A stretch of DNA of 9,360 nt, taken from positions 1 to 9,360 of the forward strand of contig JABHDX010000157.1 in assembly GCA_018672815.1 (NCBI GenBank), written 5' to 3'. Position numbers and translations under genes: made by a program. Of the stretch, positions 1 to 6,158 are shown piece by piece. The notes beneath the pieces are model-generated. The model was not told the DNA's origin. It did no database searches and saw nothing but the letters and a program-made list of their open reading frames with translations. This DNA comes from Gammaproteobacteria bacterium (lineage in GTDB: Bacteria > Pseudomonadota > Gammaproteobacteria > UBA11654). Numbering within the stretch: the first letter of the stretch is position 1; every line of letters begins with the position of its first letter.

Positions 1-200
1 CATTCATAACCTTCAATGGAACTCCCAAGTAATCCAAGTTCTGCTATGGGTTTAATTAGATCAGAGGGGAAAGCATGTTGTTCAAAATGTTCTTGGATAA
101 TAGGTTTTACATTTTCTCTCACAAAACGAGAAACATTTTCTTTTACCATTAATTCTTCTTCAGATAACAGTGATGCCGTATCAAATAAATCTATACTCAT
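1..200 (-). CDS. gcdH: Acyl-CoA dehydrogenase, N-terminal part (probably glutaryl-CoA dehydrogenase); runs off the window
   Basis: The first 66 codons are visible, starting from an ATG at 200-198; the rest lies beyond position 1. The segment has the look of an acyl-CoA dehydrogenase N-terminal helical domain: an LLSEEE start, then VRENVKPI and the helix ending in ELGLLG. The following SSIEGYE resembles the TIEGYG stretch that I associate with glutaryl-CoA dehydrogenase, the FAD enzyme converting glutaryl-CoA to crotonyl-CoA in lysine and tryptophan breakdown. The FAD-binding and catalytic Glu regions are outside the window, so the subfamily is an inference and another acyl-CoA dehydrogenase is possible. 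It begins 19 bases after the DUF962 gene, without a clear Shine-Dalgarno sequence, and is probably cotranscribed with it. Confidence 0.68.
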   Translation of the reverse strand, partial: MSIDLFDTASLLSEEELMVKENVSRFVRENVKPIIQEHFEQHAFPSDLIKPIAELGLLGSSIEGYE

Positions 201-219
201 AATTGTAAATAATTAATGA

Positions 220-528
220 TTAAAAAATTTTATGTTTGCCTTTGAGGATTTCAGTAAACATTACCCAATCACCAATAAAACTATAAAAGGGAAAATAAAA
301 TGTTGCTGGTTTATTTTTCTCTATAAAAAAATGACCAAACCAAGCACACCCATAGCCAGAGAGAAAAGCATAGGCAAGATACTTAATTTCTGCAGTAAAA
401 ATAAGATTAATAAAAAAAATAAGGAAGAGCGTTGTGCCTATAAAATGCAATAGCTTATTGTATTTATTTTCATGCTCACCAATGTAGTAAGGATAAAACT
501 CTTTAAAACTATTAAATTTCTTTTTCAT
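220..528 (-). CDS. DUF962 (Mpo1/YGL010w-like) small membrane protein
   Basis: This is a 102-residue protein whose full length matches the DUF962 family pattern. It opens with FKEFYPYYIGEH, followed by LLHFIGT, a hydrophobic segment (about residues 30-58), and GYGCAWFGHFFIEKNKPATF, and ends with a SFIGDWVMF segment. The conserved histidines at 19, 28 and 66 and the EKNKPA motif are all present. The yeast relative Mpo1 is described as an Fe(II)-dependent dioxygenase in alpha-oxidation of 2-hydroxy fatty acids, with histidines as metal ligands. Whether this bacterial protein does the same is not shown by the sequence. It starts 20 bases after the DAHP synthase stop codon and ends 19 bases before the acyl-CoA dehydrogenase start, so it sits in the middle of a likely three-gene transcript. 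The start ATG has no strong ribosome binding site. Confidence 0.85.
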   Translation of the reverse strand: MKKKFNSFKEFYPYYIGEHENKYNKLLHFIGTTLFLIFFINLIFTAEIKYLAYAFLSGYGCAWFGHFFIEKNKPATFYFPFYSFIGDWVMFTEILKGKHKIF

Positions 529-548
529 GGTATCTAAAATCTAAGATA

Positions 549-1598
549 TCATCTTTTTCTCAGTTTTTCTGCAAGACGAAGCAGAAGTTTCTCAGTCGAT
601 TCCCAATTGATGCAAGCATCAGTTAGGGATACACCATACTTTAAATCATTTAAATCTTGAGTTATCTTTTGATTTCCTTCTTCAATATTGCTTTCCAACA
701 TGAAACCAATAATTGACCGATTGGATTTCAAAACTTGATTAATACAATTATCAGCTACTCTTGGCTGTAATGTGTAATCTTTATTCGTATTGCCATGACT
801 GCAATCAATCATAATTTTTTTTGGTAAATTTTCCTTTTCAAGTTGTGCCTCACAAGATTTTACACTCTTGGTATCATAATTTGGCTTAGTGCCTCCTCTT
901 AAGACAACATGTGTATATTGATTCCCTCTGGTTTCATAAACTGTCACTCTTCCACCATCGTTTAAACCTAGAAAATGGTGTGACTCCCTGGATGATTTAA
1001 TAGCATTGATTGCAACTGATAAGGATCCATCTGTTCCATTCTTAAATCCAACAGGCGTAGAGAGGCCGCTAGCCATTTCTCTGTGAGTTTGAGATTCAGC
1101 AGTTCTGGCTCCAATAGCAGTCCAGCTTGTAAGATCTCCTAAATATTGAGGCATAATTGGATCGAGTGCCTCAGTAGCGACTCCTAACCCAAGTTCATTT
1201 AGATGAAGACATAAAGACCTTGCAATATGAATACCTTTATCGATTTGGAAGCTGTCATCAATATCTGGGTCATTAATTAAACCTTTCCATCCTGTGGTTG
1301 TTCTTGGTTTTTCAAAATAAACACGCATAAGGATAAGAAAAGTATCAGATACCTCTTTCGCAAGCTCTTTGAGCCTCTCAGCATAATCTTTCGCTAATTT
1401 AACGTCATGTATGGAGCAAGGTCCCACGACTACAGCAAGTCGATCGTCTTTACCATCCAATATTGAGATTAAGTCTTTTCTTGCTTTAAGAACTGTCTTG
1501 CTCGCTTTTTTCGTCAAAGGAAGCGTATCCTTCAGAGTTTTTGGTGAAGGTAATTTTTCCTTAGCTATTACATTAATATTATGTATCTGGTTCTTCAT
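549..1598 (-). CDS. aroF: 3-deoxy-7-phosphoheptulonate (DAHP) synthase, class I, AroF/AroG/AroH type
   Basis: This 349-residue enzyme is full length for the class. It condenses phosphoenolpyruvate and erythrose 4-phosphate to DAHP, the first step of the shikimate pathway, in the cytoplasm. The metal and substrate residues known from E. coli AroG appear at matching places: Cys61 in GPCSIHD, Arg92 and Lys97 in MRVYFEKPRTTTGWKG, the GARTAESQTHRE stretch (163-174), KNGTDG (186-191), His268 in DCSHGN, Glu302 in LESNIEEGNQ and Asp327 in SLTDACI. The stretches DCSHGNTNKDY, NRSIIGFMLESNI and YGVSLTDACINW look most like the tyrosine-sensitive AroF isozyme, so I use that symbol; aroG is the main alternative. 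Pro150 and Ser180, positions linked to feedback control in AroG, are kept. Only a weak GAG precedes the ATG. A terminator-like hairpin lies just upstream and may control expression. Confidence 0.95.
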   Translation of the reverse strand: MKNQIHNINVIAKEKLPSPKTLKDTLPLTKKASKTVLKARKDLISILDGKDDRLAVVVGPCSIHDVKLAKDYAERLKELAKEVSDTFLILMRVYFEKPRTTTGWKGLINDPDIDDSFQIDKGIHIARSLCLHLNELGLGVATEALDPIMPQYLGDLTSWTAIGARTAESQTHREMASGLSTPVGFKNGTDGSLSVAINAIKSSRESHHFLGLNDGGRVTVYETRGNQYTHVVLRGGTKPNYDTKSVKSCEAQLEKENLPKKIMIDCSHGNTNKDYTLQPRVADNCINQVLKSNRSIIGFMLESNIEEGNQKITQDLNDLKYGVSLTDACINWESTEKLLLRLAEKLRKR

Positions 1599-1622
1599 AT
1601 TTTATAAATTTCTCATTAATTC

Positions 1623-1656
1623 AAAAAAAATTCTAGCCAAATTTTGTAACTAGAAT
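1623..1656 (-). terminator. Terminator-like hairpin in the DAHP synthase leader (possible attenuator)
   Basis: On the minus strand, arm ATTCTAG (1656-1650) is the perfect complement of CTAGAAT (1636-1630). Pairing can extend inward by three more pairs (TTA with TGG, including two G-U wobbles), giving a 10-pair stem and a 7-base loop. Eight T residues (1630-1623) follow at once. The stem is AT-rich, so its strength is uncertain. It lies 85 bases past the FAD oxidoreductase stop and could end that operon. Its T tract finishes only 24 bases before the DAHP synthase start codon, so transcripts of that gene probably have to pass through it. Confidence 0.5.
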
Positions 1657-1709
1657 AAATTTAGGTGGTCTAGTGTAATAAATCCTTGAAAATAAATACA
1701 TTTTTTCAT
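1650..1709 (-). CDS. Possible leader peptide ORF upstream of DAHP synthase (19 codons)
   Basis: Starting at the ATG at 1709-1707, the ORF encodes MKKCIYFQGFITLDHLNLF and stops at a TAG (1652-1650) that lies inside the first arm of the terminator-like hairpin. It contains one Tyr and three Phe codons in 19, which is suggestive because the downstream enzyme feeds aromatic amino acid synthesis. Against it: the region is very AT-rich, so TTT codons and a short ORF are expected by chance; there is no clear Shine-Dalgarno sequence; and the aromatic codons are not in a run. It is recorded because of its position, not because translation is evident. Confidence 0.25.
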   Translation of the reverse strand: MKKCIYFQGFITLDHLNLF

Positions 1710-1741
1710 AAATCTATTTTTTAAAAAAATAATTCTATGAT

Positions 1742-3256
1742 TTATTTTCTATTGGTATTTCTAATTAGTTGTTGGCTGCACATATAACCTGGTGTACCTG
1801 CAATTGAACCACATGGATAGGTGCTGGCTCCACAAATATATAAGTTCTCATAATCACTCAATTGATAAAAATTAGTGTCAGGTTGTGATGAATATGTTCG
1901 ATCAAAATAAGATTGTCCATTGGTCAACGCGGTGTGATCGATGTTTCCTTGAGGAAAATAAAAAATATTCTTGAGATCCTTAGGTGTTAACAGTCTAGAC
2001 CAGATGCAGTCCTCAGGATTTTCAATATATTCTAATACTTTGTTCTTAATTTGACCTTCGATCTTAGGAATCTTATCTCCTTCTTTATCAAACGAGATGT
2101 TCTTGAGAAAAATAGCCAATCGATCGAACTGATCATTAGATCCCAAGTGCCTCATAGCTGCGCCTTCACAATAAATCTGCATAAAACCTGGAGCATAATC
2201 AATATCATCACTAATGGCTTCAAGTGTGGCATTCTCAAATTCTTTAGTATCTTTAACAGAAAATATAAAACGAAATGAAGTATCCGGTCCAGACTTCCAC
2301 TTAATAGGATTTGAAAACATCATATTCAGCTTGCCACTAGTACCTTTTAAATCTTGTGACTCAATAGAATCTATCAATACATTATCTTCAATAAGTTTTG
2401 CTGCGGTTAGAGGATCTGTACCAAATAATAAATAATCATATTCTATATTGCACTCAGAATGGTCCTTTATATATGATAATTGATTATTATTGGTATCGAT
2501 TGCTAGTATTTCAGCTGATGTATTTATTTCGACACCCAATTTACTATTAATATCATACAATGCTTCACTCACTCTCCATATGCCACCCCTAACAAAACCA
2601 TAATAGCCTTCGAAAATAGATCCTGAATCCATCATAGGCAATGTAAAAGCAGAATAAGGTTCTTTCAAAGAAACAGGGCCACTTTCTGAAACGGTCATTG
2701 CCATATAAGTTTTTGTTTTTTCACTGGTGAAATAATAATCCAATAAACTCTTGGCATCTCCTTGAATCCATAAATCTGTCAATTCATTTCCCAAACAATG
2801 AACTGCATCTTCTATTGTTGGATTTTTAGCTGCTCTATAACCCTGTTGAAGAAATTGAATTACTTTTAATTCATCGGATCTAAATTTTTTAACATTGCCC
2901 TTTTCATTCCATTTTTTTGATAGTTCTTGATCTAATTCTTCTGGATTTCTGTATATTTTTGTTGGTTCATTATCCTCTGGAAAATAAACTAATTTTGGTT
3001 CCATTGGGACAAAAGTTTCAAGATGTTTTGAAAGACCTGTTTCTTCAAAAATAAATCTTTGCATCAGTCCTAAAACAGATGCGCCCAATGCGTATTGATG
3101 GCTAGATTCATTGAGGGTGATAGACTCAGAAACGCAAGCACCTCCAACGTTATTTTTCTTTTCAATTAAATGAACTTCAAATCCAGCTCGACTGAGATAA
3201 TTAGCTGCTATCAACCCATTGATACCAGCACCAATAATTACAACTTTTTTTTTCAT
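1742..3256 (-). CDS. Phytoene-dehydrogenase-like FAD-dependent oxidoreductase (CrtI/PYROXD2-like, COG1233 type)
   Basis: The protein has 504 residues from the ATG at 3256-3254. An in-frame ATG 51 bases upstream lies inside the preceding gene and would add 17 residues before the natural KKKVVIIGAG start, so I reject it. The N-terminus is a dinucleotide-binding fold: GAGINGLIAANYL (9-21), Glu32 as the likely ribose ligand, and GGAC (38-41). The C-terminus carries YICGAST and GSIAGTPGY (about 473-491), the FAD-closing motif typical of the phytoene desaturase/PYROXD2 superfamily. The substrate cannot be read from the sequence. No carotenoid genes are nearby, so carotenoid desaturation is not supported, and a role on another lipid or isoprenoid is equally possible. 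Its ATG shares one base with the stop of the YeiH gene (TAATG) and no good ribosome binding site is seen, which points to translational coupling. Confidence 0.88.
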   Translation of the reverse strand: MKKKVVIIGAGINGLIAANYLSRAGFEVHLIEKKNNVGGACVSESITLNESSHQYALGASVLGLMQRFIFEETGLSKHLETFVPMEPKLVYFPEDNEPTKIYRNPEELDQELSKKWNEKGNVKKFRSDELKVIQFLQQGYRAAKNPTIEDAVHCLGNELTDLWIQGDAKSLLDYYFTSEKTKTYMAMTVSESGPVSLKEPYSAFTLPMMDSGSIFEGYYGFVRGGIWRVSEALYDINSKLGVEINTSAEILAIDTNNNQLSYIKDHSECNIEYDYLLFGTDPLTAAKLIEDNVLIDSIESQDLKGTSGKLNMMFSNPIKWKSGPDTSFRFIFSVKDTKEFENATLEAISDDIDYAPGFMQIYCEGAAMRHLGSNDQFDRLAIFLKNISFDKEGDKIPKIEGQIKNKVLEYIENPEDCIWSRLLTPKDLKNIFYFPQGNIDHTALTNGQSYFDRTYSSQPDTNFYQLSDYENLYICGASTYPCGSIAGTPGYMCSQQLIRNTNRK

Positions 3257-4161
3257 TATAGAAAATATAACAGCGAAGTCATTCCTATGGCAATAAGCCA
3301 CAAGCAAATAGCAAAGCTAGCTGGTCTTAATGAGACTTCTCTTAATGATTTAAGACTGATTCCGGTTCCTATAAAAAATAGGCCCATCAAAAGACAAATC
3401 TTGCTTAAGGTTTTCAAATAAAAAATAGCACTGTCTGAAAAAGATACAACAGATCCTAGAAGAATAAAGAGTGCAAATAATAAAATAAAATAAGGAATAC
3501 TGGTTCCAGATTCTTGTCTACTAAAATACCAAGAAGAAAAAAGAACCAATGGAACAATCCATAGTGTTCTACCAAGTTTCAAAATAGTAGCAACCTCTAA
3601 TGAAGATTCTCCATAGATTGATGCTGCACCGACAACAGATGCTATGTCATGTATGGTAAGTGCTGCAAATACTCCAAATTGCTGTTGTGTTAAATCAAGT
3701 GCAGTGCCAATAAAAGGGAAAACAATAATCGCAATTAAATTCAAAAGAAAAATAATAGCTATAGAAGAAGCAAGATCTTCTTTTTTTGACTCAATAATAG
3801 GGGCTAATGCAGCCACAGCAGTTCCACCACATATTGCTGTTCCTGCAACCAATAAAAGTAAATGTTTTTTATTGATTTTCATACAATAACCTAGGAAAAA
3901 ACCAATAATCATAACTAGAAAAACATAGAGTGATATTAAAGGAAAATAATTAGCACTGATACTTGTAAAAGATGAATAACTGATCGTGCCACCCAAAAGA
4001 ACAATACCCATTTTGAGAAACCTTGAACCTAAAATACTTGGTAAGACAATTACACTATTTTTATTTAATACTGTAAATACAATCCCCAGTATGAGGCTGA
4101 TTGCAGGATTGAATACTGCAAGTGACACTGATAACAGCAAAACTAATAAAAAATAAATCAC
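3256..4161 (-). CDS. YeiH/UPF0324-family membrane transporter (putative sulfate exporter family)
   Basis: This 301-residue protein is almost entirely hydrophobic, with about 9-10 membrane segments. It has the family hallmarks: RFLKMGIVLLGG (47-58), GTAICGGTAVAALAPII (107-123), the loop HDIASVVGAA (171-180) and KLGRTLW (195-201). The family is annotated as putative sulfate exporters because of relatives in organosulfonate degradation clusters; the E. coli member YeiH is uncharacterised. It is shorter than the roughly 340-residue relatives because the N-terminus begins directly at the first membrane segment. The start is a GTG (4161-4159) that shares one base with the MOSC gene stop (TAGTG). 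No earlier start in this frame is plausible. The overlap with the next gene (TAATG at 3258-3254) makes it the middle member of a tightly coupled trio. Confidence 0.88.
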   Translation of the reverse strand: MIYFLLVLLLSVSLAVFNPAISLILGIVFTVLNKNSVIVLPSILGSRFLKMGIVLLGGTISYSSFTSISANYFPLISLYVFLVMIIGFFLGYCMKINKKHLLLLVAGTAICGGTAVAALAPIIESKKEDLASSIAIIFLLNLIAIIVFPFIGTALDLTQQQFGVFAALTIHDIASVVGAASIYGESSLEVATILKLGRTLWIVPLVLFSSWYFSRQESGTSIPYFILLFALFILLGSVVSFSDSAIFYLKTLSKICLLMGLFFIGTGISLKSLREVSLRPASFAICLWLIAIGMTSLLYFL

Positions 4162-4742
4162 TATTTAAGAAAACTACTCAATACACTGGGATCATAAATT
4201 TTTACAACTACTGAATCATTACTACCAATCTCTCCTTCTACATCAATACTACCAACCAGCCCTCTTAGTTTTTTTGCAGCTTTAGAGAAATCAGTATTTT
4301 TTATTTCGTCTCCATTTCTTTTTTTATATATTTTAGCAATTTGCTGAGACATATACTGGCATGGTGGATTGTAATCCTCGACCATAAGAACAGCTCCAGA
4401 TGGAAAGCATAATTGTGTGCCTTTTGTGAGCTGAGAAAAATTAGGAATCCCCTCAAAACATAAATTAACTCCAAGTTTACCTGGCAATAGAGAACTGGAC
4501 AGGTCCATTTCTTTTTCTATTGTTTTTATTTCTTCAATGGATACAGCTGACCACTGCCTATCATTCCTTCTAATTGTGCCCTCAGGTATAGATTCACCCT
4601 CATATGTAATCCTAGTGAACCCTTGATGTTTATCATTTTCAAAACCTTGTAAATTTACCCTCGCTCTTTCAATGGATTCTTTACTCATATCTTCATTATT
4701 ACCAGTGTGTACTGAATAAACAGAACCAATTATTTCTTTCAT
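4161..4742 (-). CDS. MOSC-domain protein
   Basis: This 193-residue single-domain protein follows the MOSC pattern: DKHQG (37-41) near the N-terminus, RQWSAVS (62-68), LLPGKLGVNLCFEGI (85-99), KGTQL and then PPCQYM with Cys128, followed by RGLVG (160-164). MOSC domains belong to the molybdenum cofactor sulfurase and YiiM/YcbX-type families. In these the conserved cysteine is thought to carry sulfur or contact the molybdenum cofactor, so a role in sulfur transfer or reduction of N-hydroxylated compounds is a family-level inference. The ATG has a good Shine-Dalgarno AAGGA (4753-4749) six bases upstream. A dyad symmetry abuts that site. Its stop codon overlaps the start of the YeiH transporter, tying the two together in translation. 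Confidence 0.88.
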   Translation of the reverse strand: MKEIIGSVYSVHTGNNEDMSKESIERARVNLQGFENDKHQGFTRITYEGESIPEGTIRRNDRQWSAVSIEEIKTIEKEMDLSSSLLPGKLGVNLCFEGIPNFSQLTKGTQLCFPSGAVLMVEDYNPPCQYMSQQIAKIYKKRNGDEIKNTDFSKAAKKLRGLVGSIDVEGEIGSNDSVVVKIYDPSVLSSFLK

Positions 4743-4751
4743 TTCTTGTCC

Positions 4752-4780
4752 TTAATACCTGCTATTTGTTTCAGGTTTAA
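4752..4780. promoter_or_regulatory. Imperfect inverted repeat before the MOSC gene (possible operator or RNA hairpin)
   Basis: On the plus strand, TTAATACCTG (4752-4761) pairs with CAGGTTTAA (4772-4780), with a single-base bulge and a 10-base spacer. It lies 10-38 bases upstream of the MOSC start codon, and its gene-proximal arm shares two bases with the Shine-Dalgarno sequence. An AT-rich stretch that includes a TATATT (a weak -10 candidate) adjoins its distal side. This could be a repressor operator near the transcription start or a hairpin limiting ribosome access. No T tract follows, so it is not a terminator. Confidence 0.35.
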
Positions 4781-4841
4781 TATATATTTTCTATGAGTCT
4801 ACTGTTATTTGATTATTAACTTAACACACTTATTTGTTATT

Positions 4842-5330
4842 TTATTTCCTCTCTTCTGGGATATTCTTTAGAGTAGCATTTCTTGTTCCATCTGAATTGT
4901 ATGTCACTAACAAAGGCTGCCATTCTTCTCCATCACAGATAAATAGAATGCAACCTTCAACTTCAATATTGCCATTATCGAGAAGCTTTAATTTAGCCTT
5001 GAATGTTTTACCAATCCTAGGATCGTAAATTTTACCCCCCTTTAGTTCATTTTTTGAATTAAGACCTTCTTTGAAACCAGTTAAAATATTAGTGCCAACC
5101 AATGGTCTGGATCTCAGGTCTTCGCTTACGTTATTTTCATCAAGGATATTTTTAGGATTCTCTCCTTCCTCTACAATAATATGTACTATTTCTCCACAAA
5201 TAAGTTCATCGCAGTACTTAATTTCAATGATTGAATCTGAAGCCAACCAGTAACCTATAACAGTGTCCTCAGCTGCCTCTATATAATTTGAGAAACAAAA
5301 TAGAAGAAGCAAATACTTGATCTGTGTCAT
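4842..5330 (-). CDS. Exported DUF2147-family protein
   Basis: The protein has 162 residues. A short basic start and a hydrophobic core (about residues 5-14) precede EAAED, consistent with a signal peptide cleaved near residue 20. The mature part follows the DUF2147 layout: GYWLASDSIIEIKYCDELICGEIV (26-49) with Cys40 and Cys45, then RSRPLVGTNILTGFK (73-87), KGGKIYDPRIGKTFKAKL (97-114) and VEGCILFICDGEEWQPL (124-140) with Cys127 and Cys132. The four cysteines could form disulfides in the periplasm. Family function is not established. It starts 14 bases after the dehydrogenase stop, without a clear ribosome binding site, and is separated from the MOSC gene by 99 bases, so it probably ends the upstream transcription unit. 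Confidence 0.87.
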   Translation of the reverse strand: MTQIKYLLLLFCFSNYIEAAEDTVIGYWLASDSIIEIKYCDELICGEIVHIIVEEGENPKNILDENNVSEDLRSRPLVGTNILTGFKEGLNSKNELKGGKIYDPRIGKTFKAKLKLLDNGNIEVEGCILFICDGEEWQPLLVTYNSDGTRNATLKNIPEERK

Positions 5331-5344
5331 GCAAGGATCACTGT

Positions 5345-6151
5345 TTATTTTTGATCGTATCTACCAGGAGCAAGATTAGACTCTAAGAGTTTTAATGCTG
5401 AAGATGGAAGTATTCTAAGAAGGAAAACTAAAAACCTATAGGTTTTTGTTGGTACGCATAAAGGTTTCCCATTCAATGTTGCTTCAACTGCTTCATCAGC
5501 TATTTGTCTTGCACTAAATTTCATAAAGGCAGGCACTTTATCCATTTCATTCTGAACGCCACTTGATTGATGAAAATTAGTGACAGTAAACCCGGGACAG
5601 ACTGCTGTTGAAGTGATTCCCTTATGATTATAATTTGTATTCAAAGCATCACTAAACCTGTTCATAAAGGTTTTTATTGGCCCATACAGCGCTTGTATTG
5701 TTGAGGGTGGAGCAAACGCTGCAACAGAAGATACAATCATTATTTTCCCATAACGATTAGAGATCATATTTGGCAAAAATAATTTTGATAGAGCGATTAC
5801 TGCTATGCCCAATACTCTAATAAAATCTTCTTCAGCATCCATTGCAGTTTCATGAAAAGGAGTTGCTATTCCATAGCCCGCATTATTAACGAGACAATCA
5901 ATATGATAATTATTGGATGTGCAAAAATTATATATATCTTGAGGGGATTCTTTTTGACTCAAATCCGAGCAAACAAAATCAACTTTTATTCCATGCTTAA
6001 CTGAAAGTTTCTTAGATAGCTCTATTAACTTAACTTCATTTCTTGCAGTAAGAATTAAATTAAAGCCCCTTTCAGCTAATGAATTTGCAATTTCTAAGCC
6101 AATTCCAGATGAAGCCCCAGTTATTAATGCAAAAGTATTTTTCTTATTCAT
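5345..6151 (-). CDS. Short-chain dehydrogenase/reductase (SDR), classical, COG0300-like
   Basis: This 268-residue Rossmann-fold oxidoreductase has cofactor motif TGASSGIG (11-18), Arg37 in LTARNE suggesting NADP(H) preference, Asp63 and NNAG (89-92). The catalytic Ser142 lies in VSSVAAFAPP, and Tyr156 and Lys160 in YGPIK. PGF (186-188) follows the active site. The C-terminal 40 residues are hydrophobic and basic (YRFLVFLLRILPSSALKLL), a tail often seen in the DltE/YqjQ-like branch, which may touch the membrane. The Asn normally found in the VN..G stretch of the N-S-Y-K catalytic tetrad is Leu114 here (codon TTG). It starts 7 bases after the hydrolase stop codon and so is almost certainly cotranscribed with it. 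Substrate unknown. Confidence 0.92.
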   Translation of the reverse strand: MNKKNTFALITGASSGIGLEIANSLAERGFNLILTARNEVKLIELSKKLSVKHGIKVDFVCSDLSQKESPQDIYNFCTSNNYHIDCLVNNAGYGIATPFHETAMDAEEDFIRVLGIAVIALSKLFLPNMISNRYGKIMIVSSVAAFAPPSTIQALYGPIKTFMNRFSDALNTNYNHKGITSTAVCPGFTVTNFHQSSGVQNEMDKVPAFMKFSARQIADEAVEATLNGKPLCVPTKTYRFLVFLLRILPSSALKLLESNLAPGRYDQK

Positions 6152-6158
6152 TGTAAAA

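Noticed and set aside
16..216. Plus-strand open frame opposite the acyl-CoA dehydrogenase start.
   Set aside because: The minus-strand translation is a recognisable acyl-CoA dehydrogenase N-terminus. The plus-strand product has no family-like features.
1645..1662. TyrR-box-like sequence upstream of DAHP synthase.
   Set aside because: A TGTAAC half is present, but the second half after six bases does not match TTTACA.
3257..3307. A longer start for the FAD oxidoreductase at 3307, adding 17 residues.
   Set aside because: The added residues lie inside the YeiH gene, do not resemble the family, and would place extra sequence before the usual KKKVVIIGAG start. The TAATG overlap at 3256 is a better start.
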